64,000 bases of DNA from Bombus terrestris (Eukaryota > Arthropoda > Insecta > Hymenoptera > Apidae): positions 248,001 to 312,000 of the forward strand of contig NW_025963595.1 of NCBI RefSeq assembly GCF_910591885.1, in the 5' to 3' direction. The number at the start of each line of letters is the position of its first letter. Position 1 is the stretch's first letter. Positions 26,901-39,600 of this stretch are shown in pieces. The notes under the pieces are model-generated. The model searched no databases. It was not told the origin of the DNA and saw only the letters and a list, made by a program, of their open reading frames with translations. Both the position numbers and the translations under genes were made by a program.

Positions 26901-29900
26901 GTCCAACGGTGTCCAACGATGTCCCACGTTGTCCCACGTTGTCCCACGTTGTCCCACGATGTCCCACGTTGTCCCACGTTGTCCCACGTTGTCCCACGTT
27001 GTCCCACGTTGTCCCACGTTGTCCCACGTTGTCCCACGTTGTCCCACGTTGTCCCACGTTGTCCCACGGTGTCCAACGATGTCCAACGGTGTCCCACGTT
27101 GTCCAACGGTGTCCCACGTTGTCCCACGTTGTCCCACGTTGTCCCACGTTGTCCCACGTTGTCCCACGTTGTCCCACGTTGTCCCACGTTGTCCCACGTT
27201 GTCCCACGTTGTCCCACGTTGTCCCACGGTGTCCAACGATGTCCAACGGTGTCCAACGGTGTCCCACGGTGTCCAACGGTGTCCCACGTTGTCCCACGTT
27301 GTCCCACGTTGTCCCACGTGGTCCCACGTTGTCCCACGTTGTCCAACGATGTCCAACGGTGTCCCACGTTGTCCCACGTTGTTCCATGGTTTCCCACGTT
27401 GTCCCACGTTGTCCCACGTTGTCCCACGTTGTCCCACGTTGTCCCAAGGTGTCCCACGGTGTCCAACGATGTCCAACGGTGTCCCACGTTGTCCCACGTT
27501 GTCCCACGTTGTTCCACGTTGTCCCACGTTGTCCCACGATGTCCCACGTTGTCCCACGTTGTCCCACGTTGTCCCACGTTGTCCCAAGTTGTCCCACGTT
27601 GTCCCACGTTGTCCCACGTTGTCCCACGTGGTCCCACGTTGTCCCACGTTGTCCCACGGTGTCCAACGATGTCCAACGGTGTCCCACGTTGTCCAACGGT
27701 GTCCCACGTTGTCCCACGTTGTCCCACGTTGTCCCACGTTGTCCCACGTTGTCCCACGTTGTCCCACGTTGTCCCACGTTGTCCCACGTTGTCCCACGTT
27801 GTCCCACGTTGTCCCACGTTGTCCCACGTTGTCCCACGTTGTCCCACGGTGTCCAACGGTGTCCAACGATGTCCCACGTTGTCCCACGTTGTCCCACGTT
27901 GTCCCACGTTGTCCCACGTTGTCCCACGGTGTCCAACGATGTCCAACGGTGTCCAACGGTGTCCAACGGTGTCCAACGGTGTCCCAAGTTGTCCCACGTT
28001 GTCCCACGTTGTCCCACGGTGTCCAACGATGTCCAACGGTGTCCCACGTTGTCCCACGGTGTCCAACGATGTCCAACGGTGTCCCACGTTGTCCAACGGT
28101 GTCCCACGTTGTCCCACGTTGTCCCACGTTGTCCCACGTTGTCCCACGTTGTCCCACGTTGTCCCACGTTGTCCCACGTTGTCCCACGTTGTCCCACGTT
28201 GTCCCACGGTGTCCAACGATGTCCAACGGTGTCCAACGGTGTCCCACGGTGTCCAACGGTGTCCCACGTTGTCCCACGTTGTCCCACGTTGTCCCACGTT
28301 GTCCCACGTTGTCCCACGTTGTCCCACGTTGTCCAACGATGTCCAACGGTGTCCCACGTTGTCCCACGTTGTTCCATGGTTTCCCACGTTGTCCCACGTT
28401 GTCCCACGTTGTCCCACGTTGTCCCACGTTGTCCCACGGTGTCCCACGGTGTCCAACGATGTCCAACGGTGTCCCACGTTGTCCCACGTTGTCCCACGAT
28501 GTCCCACGTTGTCCCACGTTGTCCCACGTTGTCCCACGTTGTCCCACGTTGTCCCACGTTGTCCCACGTGGTCCCACGTTGTCCCACGTTGTCCCACGGT
28601 GTCCAACGATGTCCAACGGTGTCCCACGTTGTCCAACGGTGTCCCACGTTGTGCCACGTTGTCCCACGTTGTCCCACGTTGTCCCACGATGTCCCACGTT
28701 GTCCCACGTTGTCCCACGTTGTCCCACGTTGTCCCACGTTGTCCCACGGTGTCCAACGATGTCCCACGTTGTCCCACGTTGTCCCACGTTGTCCCACGTT
28801 GTCCCACGTTGTCCCACGTTGTCCCACGTTGTCCCACGTTGTCCCACGTTGTCCCACGTTGTCCCACGTTGTCCAACGATGTCCAACGGTGTCCCACGTT
28901 GTCCCACGTTGTTCCATGGTTTCCCACGTTGTCCCACGTTGTCCCACGTTGTCCCACGGTGTCCAACGATGTCCAACGGTGTCCAACGGTGTCCAACGGT
29001 GTCCAACGGTGTCCCACGTTGTCCCACGTTGTCCCACGTTGTCCCACGGTGTCCAACGATGTCCAACGGTGTCCCACGTTGTCCCACGTTGTCCCACGTT
29101 GTCCCACGTTGTCCCACGTTGTCCCACGATGTCCCACGTTGTCCCACGTTGTCCCACGTTGTCCCACGTTGTCCCACGTTGTCCCACGTTGTCCCACGTT
29201 GTCCCACGTTGTCCCACGTTGTCCCACGTTGTCCCACGTTGTCCCACGTTGTCCCACGTTGTCCCACGTTGTCCCACGGTGTCCAACGGTGTCCAACGAT
29301 GTCCCACGTTGTCCCACGTTTTCCCACGTTGTCCCACGTTGTCCCACGGTGTCCAACGATGTCCAACGGTGTCCAACGGTGTCCAACGGTGTCCCACGTT
29401 GTCCCACGTTGTCCCACGTTGTCCCACGATGTCCCACGTTGTCCCACGTTGTCCCACGTTGTCCCACGTTGTCCCACGTTGTCCCACGTTGTCCCACGTT
29501 GTCCCACGTTGTCCCACGTTGTCCCACGTTGTCCGACGTTGTCCCACGTTGTCCCACGTTGTCCCACGTTGTCCCACGGTGTCCAACGATGTCCAACGAT
29601 GTCCAACGGTGTCCCACGTTGTCCCACGTTGTTCCATGGTTTCCCACGTTGTCCCACGTTGTCCCACGGTGTCCAACGATGTCCAACGGTGTCCAACGGT
29701 GTCCAACGGTGTCCAACGGTGTCCCAAGTTGTCCCACGTTGTCCCACGTTGTCCCACGGTGTCCAACGATGTCCAACGGTGTCCCACGTTGTCCCACGGT
29801 GTCCAACGATGTCCAACGGTGTCCCACGTTGTCCAACGGTGTCCCACGTTGTCCCACGTTGTCCCACGTTGTCCCACGTTGTCCCACGTTGTCCCACGTT

Positions 29901-30180
29901 GTCCCACGTTGTCCCACGTTGTCCCACGTTGTCCCACGGTGTCCAACGATGTCCAACGGTGTCCAACGGTGTCCCACGGTGTCCAACGGTGTCCCACGTT
30001 GTCCCACATTGTCCCACGTAGTCCCACGTTGTCCCACGTTGTCCCACGTTGTCCCACGTTGTCCAACGATGTCCAACGGTGTCCCACGTTGTCCCACGTT
30101 GTTCCATGGTTTCCCACGTTGTCCCACGTTGTCCCACGTTGTCCCACGTTGTCCCACGTTGTCCCACGGTGTCCCACGGT
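23971..30180 (+). repeat. HOR-A copy 4 (6.21 kb)
   Basis: This copy starts at gtccaactat 23,971 and ends before gtccaactat 30,181. It repeats copy 2 marker by marker: gtcccatgtt 24,431, gtcccacttt 24,941, gtcccaagtt 25,611, gtcccacgtg 26,201 and 26,511 then 27,311 and 27,621, gtcccaaggt 27,441, gtgccacgtt 28,651, gtcccaagtt 29,721, gtcccacatt plus gtcccacgta 30,001 and 30,011. The offset from copy 2 changes from 9,900 to 9,580 bp between 17.7 and 18.4 kb, so about 320 bp (32 units) is missing here or extra in copy 2. Where copy 2 has gtccaactat (18,871) this copy has a plain gtccaacgat (28,451). A private base change gives gtcccacgct at 24,181. Confidence 0.88.
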
Positions 30181-30330
30181 GTCCAACTATGTCCAACGGT
30201 GTCCCACGTTGTCCCACGTTGTCCCACGATGTCCCACGTTGTCCCACGTTGTCCCACGTTGTCCCACGTTGTCCCACGTTGTCCCACGTTGTCCAACGAT
30301 GTCCAACGGTGTCCCACGTTGTCCCACGTT

Positions 30331-33300
30331 GTTCCATGGTTTCCCACGTTGTCCCACGTTGTCCCACGTTGTCCCACGGTGTCCCACGATGTCCAACGGT
30401 GTCCAACGGTGTCCAACGGTGTCCAACGGTGTCCCACGTTGTCCCACGTTGTCCCACGTTGTCCCACGGTGTCCAACGATGTCCAACGGTGTCCCACGTT
30501 GTCCCACGTTGTCCCACGTTGTCCCACGTTGTCCCACGTTGTCCCACGATGTCCCACGTTGTCCCACGTTGTCCCACGTTGTCCCACGTTGTCCCACGTT
30601 GTCCCACGTTGTCCCACGTTGTCCCACGTTGTCCCACGTTGTCCCACGTTGTCCCACGTTGTCCCACGTTGTCCCACGTTGTCCCACGTTGTCCCACGGT
30701 GTCCAACGGTGTCCAACGATGTCCCACGTTGTCCCACGTTGTCCCACGTTGTCCCACGTTGTCCCACGGTGTCCAACGATGTCCAACGATGTCCAACGGT
30801 GTCCCACGTTGTCCCACGTTGTTCCATGGTTTCCCACGTTGTCCCACGTTGTCCCACGTTGTCCCACGGTGTCCAACGATGTCCAACGGTGTCCAACGGT
30901 GTCCAACGGTGTCCAACGGTGTCCCACGTTGTCCCACGTTGTCCCACGTTGTCCCACGATGTCCCACGTTGTCCCACGTTGTCCCACGTTGTCCCACGTT
31001 GTCCCACGTTGTCCCACGTTGTCCCACGTTGTCCCACGGTGTCCCACGTTGTCCCACGTTGTCCCACGTTGTCCCACGTTGTCCCACGATGTCCCACGTT
31101 GTCCCACGTTGTCCCACGTTGTCCCACGTTGTCCCACGTTGTCCCACGTTGTCCCACGTTGTCCCACGTTGTCCCACGTTGTCCCACGTTGTCCGACGTT
31201 GTCCCACGTTGTCCCACGTTGTCCCACGTTGTCCCACGGTGTCCAACGATGTCCAACGATGTCCAACGGTGTCCCACGTTGTCCCACGTTGTTCCATGGT
31301 TTCCCACGTTGTCCCACGTTGTCCCACGTTGTCCCACGGTGTCCAACGATGTCCAACGGTGTCCAACGGTGTCCAACGGTGTCCAACGGTGTCCCACGTT
31401 GTCCCACGTTGTCCCACGATGTCCCACGTTGTCCCACGTTGTCCCACGATGTCCCACGTTGTCCCACGTTGTCCCACGTTGTCCCACGATGTCCCACGTT
31501 GTCCCACGTTGTCCCACGTTGTCCCACGTTGTCCCACGATGTCCCACGTTGTCCCACGTTGTCCCACGTTGTCCCACGTTGTCCCACGGTGTCCAACGAT
31601 GTCCAACGGTGTCCAACGGTGTCCCACGGTGTCCAACGGTGTCCCACGTTGTCCCACGTTGTCCCACGTTGTCCCACGTTGTCCCACGTTGTCCCACGAT
31701 GTCCCACGTTGTCCCACGTTGTCCGACGTTGTCCCACGTTGTCCCACGTTGTCCCACGTTGTCCCACGTTGTCCCACGTTGTCCCACGGTGTCCAACGAC
31801 GTCCAACGGTGTCCAACGGTGTCCAACGGTGTCCAACGATGTCCAACGATGTCCAACGATGTCCAACGATGTCCAACGGTGTCCAACGGTGTCCCACGGT
31901 GTCCAACGGTGTCCCACGTTGTCCCACGTTGTCCCACGTTGTCCCACGTTGTCCCACGTTGTCCCACGATGTCCCACGTTGTCCCACGTTGTCCGACGTT
32001 GTCCCACGTTGTCCCACGTTGTCCCACGTTGTCCCACGGTGTCCAACGATGTCCAACGATGTCCAACGGTGTCCCACGTTGTCCCACGTTGTTCCATGGT
32101 TTCCCACGTTGTCCCACGTTGTCCCACGTTGTCCCACGGTGTCCAACGATGTCCAACGGTGTCCCACGTTGTCCCACGTTGTCCCACGGTGTCCAACGAT
32201 GTCCAACGGTGTCCCACGGTGTCCAACGGTGTCCCACGTTGTCCCACGTTGTCCCACGTTGTCCCACGTTGTCCCACGTTGTCCCACGATGTCCCACGTT
32301 GTCCCACGTTGTCCGACGTTGTCCCACGTTGTCCCACGTTGTCCCACGTTGTCCCACGGTGTCCAACGATGTCCAACGATGTCCAACGGTGTCCCACGTT
32401 GTCCCACGTTGTTCCATGGTTTCCCACGTTGTCCCACGTTGTCCCACGTTGTCCCACGGTGTCCAACGATGTCCAACGGTGTCCAACGGTGTCCAACGGT
32501 GTCCCACGTTGTCCCACGTTGTCCCACGTTGTCCCACGTTGTCCCACGTTGTCCCACGTTGTCCCACGTTGTCCCACGTTGTCCCACGTTGTCCCACGAT
32601 GTCCCACGTTGTCCCACGTTGTCCCACGTTGTCCCACGTTGTCCCACGATGTCCCACGTTGTCCCACGTTGTCCCACGTTGTCCCACGGTGTCCAACGAT
32701 GTCCAACGGTGTCCAACGGTGTCCCACGGTGTCCAACGGTGTCCCACGTTGTCCCACGTTGTCCCACGTTGTCCCACGTTGTCCCACGTTGTCCCACGAT
32801 GTCCCACGTTGTCCTACGTTGTCCCACGTTGTCCCACGTTGTCCCACGTTGTCCCACGTTGTCCCACGGTGTCCAACGATGTCCAACGGTGTCCAACGGT
32901 GTCCAACGGTGTCCAACGATGTCCAACGATGTCCAACGATGTCCAACGATGTCCAACGGTGTCCAACGGTGTCCCACGGTGTCCAACGGTGTCCCACGTT
33001 GTCCCACGTTGTCCCACGTTGTCCCACGTTGTCCCACGTTGTCCCACGTTGTCCCACGTTGTCCCACGTTGTCCCACGTTGTCCCACGTTGTCCCACGTT
33101 GTCCCACGTTGTCCCACGGTGTCCAACGATGTCCAACGGTGTCCAACGGTGTCCCACGGTGTCCAACGGTGTCCCACGTTGTCCCACGTTGTCCCACGTT
33201 GTCCCACGTTGTCCCACGGTGTCCAACGATGTCCAACGGTGTCCAACGGTGTCCCACGGTGTCCAACGGTGTCCCACGTTGTCCCACGTTGTCCCACGTT

Positions 33301-33370
33301 GTCCCACGTTGTCCCACGTTGTCCCACGTTGTCCAACGATGTCCAACGGTGTCCCACGTTGTCCCACGTT
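30331..33370 (+). repeat. 3-kb HOR, first copy (3.04 kb)
   Basis: The copy is delimited by the gttccatggt units at 30,331 and 33,371. Internal markers are gttccatggt 30,821, 31,291, 32,091 and 32,411, gtccgacgtt 31,191, gtccaacgac 31,791 and gtcctacgtt 32,811. All recur in the next copy at offsets rising from 3,010 to 3,230 bp in whole-unit steps. The 150 bp between 30,181 and 30,331 is plain array linking HOR-A to this block. The left third also matches HOR-A copy 3 at an offset of 9,590 bp. Confidence 0.82.
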
Positions 33371-36300
33371 GTTCCATGGTTTCCCACGTTGTCCCACGTT
33401 GTCCCACGTTGTCCCACGGTGTCCAACGATGTCCAACGGTGTCCAACGGTGTCCAACGGTGTCCAACGGTGTCCCACGTTGTCCCACGTTGTCCCACGTT
33501 GTCCCACGGTGTCCAACGATGTCCAACGGTGTCCCACGTTGTCCCACGTTGTCCCACGTTGTCCCACGTTGTCCCACGTTGTCCCACGATGTCCCACGTT
33601 GTCCCACGTTGTCCCACGTTGTCCCACGTTGTCCCACGTTGTCCCACGTTGTCCCACGTTGTCCCACGTTGTCCCACGTTGTCCCACGTTGTCCCACGTT
33701 GTCCCACGTTGTCCCACGTTGTCCCACGGTGTCCAACGGTGTCCAACGATGTCCCACGTTGTCCCACGTTTTCCCACGTTGTCCCACGTTGTCCCACGGT
33801 GTCCAACGATGTCCAACGATGTCCAACGGTGTCCCACGTTGTCCCACGTTGTTCCATGGTTTCCCACGTTGTCCCACGTTGTCCCACGTTGTCCCACGGT
33901 GTCCAACGATGTCCAACGGTGTCCAACGGTGTCCCACGTTGTCCCACGTTGTCCCACGTTGTCCCACGATGTCCCACGTTGTCCCACGTTGTCCCACGTT
34001 GTCCCACGTTGTCCCACGTTGTCCCACGTTGTCCCACGTTGTCCCACGGTGTCCCACGTTGTCCCACGTTGTCCCACGTTGTCCCACGTTGTCCCACGAT
34101 GTCCCACGTTGTCCCACGTTGTCCCACGTTGTCCCACGTTGTCCCACGTTGTCCCACGTTGTCCCACGTTGTCCCACGTTGTCCCACGTTGTCCCACGTT
34201 GTCCGACGTTGTCCCACGTTGTCCCACGTTGTCCCACGTTGTCCCACGGTGTCCAACGATGTCCAACGATGTCCAACGGTGTCCCACGTTGTCCCACGTT
34301 GTTCCATGGTTTCCCACGTTGTCCCACGTTGTCCCACGTTGTCCCACGGTGTCCAACGATGTCCAACGGTGTCCAACGGTGTCCAACGGTGTCCAACGGT
34401 GTCCCACGTTGTCCCACGTTGTCCCACGATGTCCCACGTTGTCCCACGTTGTCCCACGATGTCCCACGTTGTCCCACGTTGTCCCACGTTGTCCCACGAT
34501 GTCCCACGTTGTCCCACGTTGTCCCACGTTGTCCCACGTTGTCCCACGATGTCCCACGTTGTCCCACGTTGTCCCACGTTGTCCCACGTTGTCCCACGGT
34601 GTCCAACGATGTCCAACGGTGTCCAACGGTGTCCCACGGTGTCCAACGGTGTCCCACGTTGTCCCACGTTGTCCCACGTTGTCCCACGTTGTCCCACGTT
34701 GTCCCACGATGTCCCACGTTGTCCCACGTTGTCCCACGTTGTCCCACGTTGTCCCACGTTGTCCCACGTTGTCCCACGTTGTCCCACGTTGTCCCACGGT
34801 GTCCAACGACGTCCAACGGTGTCCAACGGTGTCCAACGGTGTCCAACGATGTCCAACGATGTCCAACGATGTCCAACGATGTCCAACGGTGTCCAACGGT
34901 GTCCCACGGTGTCCAACGGTGTCCCACGTTGTCCCACGTTGTCCCACGTTGTCCCACGTTGTCCCACGTTGTCCCACGTTGTCCCACGTTGTCCCACGTT
35001 GTCCCACGTTGTCCCACGTTGTCCCACGTTGTCCCACGTTGTCCCACGTTGTCCCACGTTGTCCCACGTTGTCCCACGTTGTCCCACGTTGTCCCACGGT
35101 GTCCAACGATGTCCAACGGTGTCCCACGGTGTCCAACGGTGTCCCACGTTGTCCCACGTTGTCCCACGTTGTCCCACGTTGTCCCACGTTGTCCCACGAT
35201 GTCCCACGTTGTCCCACGTTGTCCGACGTTGTCCCACGTTGTCCCACGTTGTCCCACGTTGTCCCACGGTGTCCAACGATGTCCAACGATGTCCAACGGT
35301 GTCCCACGTTGTCCCACGTTGTTCCATGGTTTCCCACGTTGTCCCACGTTGTCCCACGTTGTCCCACGGTGTCCAACGATGTCCAACGGTGTCCCACGTT
35401 GTCCCACGTTGTCCCACGGTGTCCAACGATGTCCAACGGTGTCCCACGGTGTCCAACGGTGTCCCACGTTGTCCCACGTTGTCCCACGTTGTCCCACGTT
35501 GTCCCACGTTGTCCCACGATGTCCCACGTTGTCCCACGTTGTCCGACGTTGTCCCACGTTGTCCCACGTTGTCCCACGTTGTCCCACGGTGTCCAACGAT
35601 GTCCAACGATGTCCAACGGTGTCCCACGTTGTCCCACGTTGTTCCATGGTTTCCCACGTTGTCCCACGTTGTCCCACGTTGTCCCACGGTGTCCAACGAT
35701 GTCCAACGGTGTCCAACGGTGTCCAACGGTGTCCCACGTTGTCCCACGTTGTCCCACGTTGTCCCACGTTGTCCCACGTTGTCCCACGATGTCCCACGTT
35801 GTCCCACGTTGTCCCACGTTGTCCCACGATGTCCCACGTTGTCCCACGTTGTCCCACGTTGTCCCACGTTGTCCCACGGTGTCCCACGTTGTCCCACGTT
35901 GTCCCACGTTGTCCCACGGTGTCCAACGATGTCCAACGGTGTCCAACGGTGTCCCACGGTGTCCAACGGTGTCCCACGTTGTCCCACGTTGTCCCACGTT
36001 GTCCCACGTTGTCCCACGTTGTCCCACGATGTCCCACGTTGTCCTACGTTGTCCCACGTTGTCCCACGTTGTCCCACGTTGTCCCACGTTGTCCCACGGT
36101 GTCCAACGATGTCCAACGGTGTCCAACGGTGTCCAACGGTGTCCAACGATGTCCAACGATGTCCAACGATGTCCAACGATGTCCAACGGTGTCCAACGGT
36201 GTCCCACGGTGTCCAACGGTGTCCCACGTTGTCCCACGTTGTCCCACGTTGTCCCACGTTGTCCCACGTTGTCCCACGTTGTCCCACGTTGTCCCACGTT

Positions 36301-36610
36301 GTCCCACGTTGTCCCACGTTGTCCCACGTTGTCCCACGTTGTCCCACGGTGTCCAACGATGTCCAACGGTGTCCAACGGTGTCCCACGGTGTCCAACGGT
36401 GTCCCACGTTGTCCCACGTTGTCCCACGTTGTCCCACGTTGTCCCACGTTGTCCCACGGTGTCCAACGATGTCCAACGGTGTCCAACGGTGTCCCACGGT
36501 GTCCAACGGTGTCCCACGTTGTCCCACGTTGTCCCACGTTGTCCCACGTTGTCCCACGTTGTCCCACGTTGTCCAACGATGTCCAACGGTGTCCCACGTT
36601 GTCCCACGTT
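33371..36610 (+). repeat. 3-kb HOR, second copy (3.24 kb)
   Basis: The markers repeat those of the preceding copy: gttccatggt at 33,851, 34,301, 35,321 and 35,641, gtccgacgtt 34,201, gtccaacgac 34,801, gtcctacgtt 36,041, and the next gttccatggt at 36,611. It is about 20 units longer than the first copy. The offset grows from 3,010 bp around 34.2-34.8 kb to 3,230 bp by 35.3 kb, so most of the extra units lie in between, around 34.9-35.1 kb, in a run of T units. This block has none of the gtccagcgat units that begin at 37,001. Confidence 0.82.
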
Positions 36611-39600
36611 GTTCCATGGTTTCCCACGTTGTCCCACGTTGTCCCACGTTGTCCCACGGTGTCCAACGATGTCCAACGGTGTCCAACGGTGTCCAACGGT
36701 GTCCAACGGTGTCCCACGTTGTCCCACGTTGTCCCACGTTGTCCCACGGTGTCCAACGATGTCCAACGGTGTCCCACGTTGTCCCACGTTGTCCCACGTT
36801 GTCCCACGTTGTCCCACGTTGTCCCACGATGTCCCACGTTGTCCCACGTTGTCCCACGTTGTCCCACGTTGTCCCACGTTGTCCCACGTTGTCCCACGTT
36901 GTCCCACGTTGTCCCACGTTGTCCCACGTTGTCCCACGTTGTCCCACGTTGTCCCACGTTGTCCCACGTTGTCCCACGGTGTCCAACGATGTCCAACGGT
37001 GTCCAGCGATGTCCAACGGTGTCCCACGTTGTCCCACGTTTTCCCACGTTGTCCCACGTTGTCCCACGGTGTCCAACGATGTCCAACGATGTCCAACGGT
37101 GTCCCACGTTGTCCCACGTTGTTCCATGGTTTCCCACGTTGTCCCACGTTGTCCCACGTTGTCCCACGGTGTCCAACGATGTCCAACGGTGTCCAACGGT
37201 GTCCAACGGTGTCCAACGGTGTCCCACGTTGTCCCACGTTGTCCCACGTTGTCCCACGTTGTCCCACGTTGTCCCACGATGTCCCACGTTGTCCCACGTT
37301 GTCCCACGTTGTCCCACGTTGTCCCACGTTGTCCCACGTTGTCCCACGTGGTCCCACGTTGTCCCACGTTGTCCCACGGTGTCCAACGATGTCCAACGGT
37401 GTCCCACGTTGTCCCACGGTGTCCCACGTTGTCCCACGTTGTCCCACGTTGTCCCACGTTGTCCCACGATGTCCCACGTTGTCCCACGTTGTCCCACGTT
37501 GTCCCACGTTGTCCCACGTTGTCCCACGTTGTCCCACGTTGTCCCACGTTGTCCCACGTTGTCCCACGGTGTCCAACGATGTCCAACGGTGTCCAACGGT
37601 GTCCCACGGTGTCCAACGGTGTCCCACGTTGTCCCACGTTGTCCCACGTTGTCCCACGTTGTCCCACGTTGTCCCACGGTGTCCAACGATGTCCAACGGT
37701 GTCCAACGGTGTCCAACGGTGTCCAACGATGTCCAACGATGTCCAACGATGTCCAACGATGTCCAACGGTGTCCAACGGTGTCCCACGGTGTCCAACGGT
37801 GTCCCACGTTGTCCCACGTTGTCCCACGTTGTCCCACGTTGTCCCACGTTGTCCCACGTTGTCCCACGTTGTCCCACGTTGTCCCACGTTGTCCCACGTT
37901 GTCCCACGTTGTCCCACGTTGTCCCACGTTGTCCCACGTTGTCCCACGTTGTCCCACGTTGTCCCACGTTGTCCCACGATGTCCCACGTTGTCCCACGTT
38001 GTCCCACGTTGTCCCACGATGTCCCACGTTGTCCCACGTTGTCCCACGTTGTCCCACGTTGTCCCACGATGTCCCACGTTGTCCCACGTTGTCCCACGTT
38101 GTCCCACGGTGTCCAACGATGTCCAACGGTGTCCAACGGTGTCCCACGGTGTCCAACGGTGTCCCACGTTGTCCCACGTTGTCCCACGTTGTCCCACGTT
38201 GTCCCACGTTGTCCCACGTTGTCCCACGTTGTCCCACGTTGTCCCACGTTGTCCCACGTTGTCCCACGTTGTCCCACGTTGTCCCACGGTGTCCAACGAT
38301 GTCCAACGGTGTCCAGCGATGTCCAACGGTGTCCCACGTTGTCCCACGTTTTCCCACGTTGTCCCACGTTGTCCCACGGTGTCCAACGATGTCCAACGAT
38401 GTCCAACGGTGTCCCACGTTGTCCCACGTTGTTCCATGGTTTCCCACGTTGTCCCACGTTGTCCCACGTTGTCCCACGGTGTCCAACGATGTCCAACGGT
38501 GTCCAACGGTGTCCAACGGTGTCCAACGGTGTCCCACGTTGTCCCACGTTGTCCCACGTTGTCCCACGTTGTCCCACGTTGTCCCACGATGTCCCACGTT
38601 GTCCCACGTTGTCCCACGTTGTCCCACGTTGTCCCACGGTGTCCAACGATGTCCAACGGTGTCCCACGTTGTCCCACGTTGTCCCACGATGTCCCACGTT
38701 GTCCCACGTTGTCCCACGTTGTCCCACGTTGTCCCACGTTGTCCCACGTTGTCCCACGTGGTCCCACGTTGTCCCACGTTGTCCCACGGTGTCCAACGAT
38801 GTCCAACGGTGTCCCACGTTGTCCAACGGTGTCCCACGTTGTCCCACGTTGTCCCACGTTGTCCCACGTTGTCCCACGATGTCCCACGTTGTCCCACGTT
38901 GTCCCACGTTGTCCCACGTTGTCCCACGTTGTCCCACGTTGTCCCACGTTGTCCCACGTTGTCCCACGTTGTCCCACGGTGTCCAACGATGTCCAACGGT
39001 GTCCAACGGTGTCCCACGGTGTCCAACGGTGTCCCACGTTGTCCCACGTTGTCCCACGTTGTCCCACGTTGTCCCACGTTGTCCCACGGTGTCCAACGAT
39101 GTCCAACGGTGTCCAACGGTGTCCAACGGTGTCCAACGATGTCCAACGATGTCCAACGATGTCCAACGATGTCCAACGGTGTCCAACGGTGTCCCACGGT
39201 GTCCAACGGTGTCCCACGTTGTCCCACGTTGTCCCACGTTGTCCCACGTTGTCCCACGTTGTCCCACGTTGTCCCACGTTGTCCCACGTTGTCCCACGTT
39301 GTCCCACGTTGTCCCACGTTGTCCCACGTTGTCCCACGTTGTCCCACGTTGTCCCACGTTGTCCCACGTTGTCCCACGATGTCCCACGTTGTCCCACGTT
39401 GTCCCACGTTGTCCCACGATGTCCCACGTTGTCCCACGTTGTCCCACGTTGTCCCACGTTGTCCCACGATGTCCCACGTTGTCCCACGTTGTCCCACGTT
39501 GTCCCACGGTGTCCAACGATGTCCAACGGTGTCCAACGGTGTCCCACGGTGTCCAACGGTGTCCCACGTTGTCCCACGTTGTCCCACGTTGTCCCACGTT

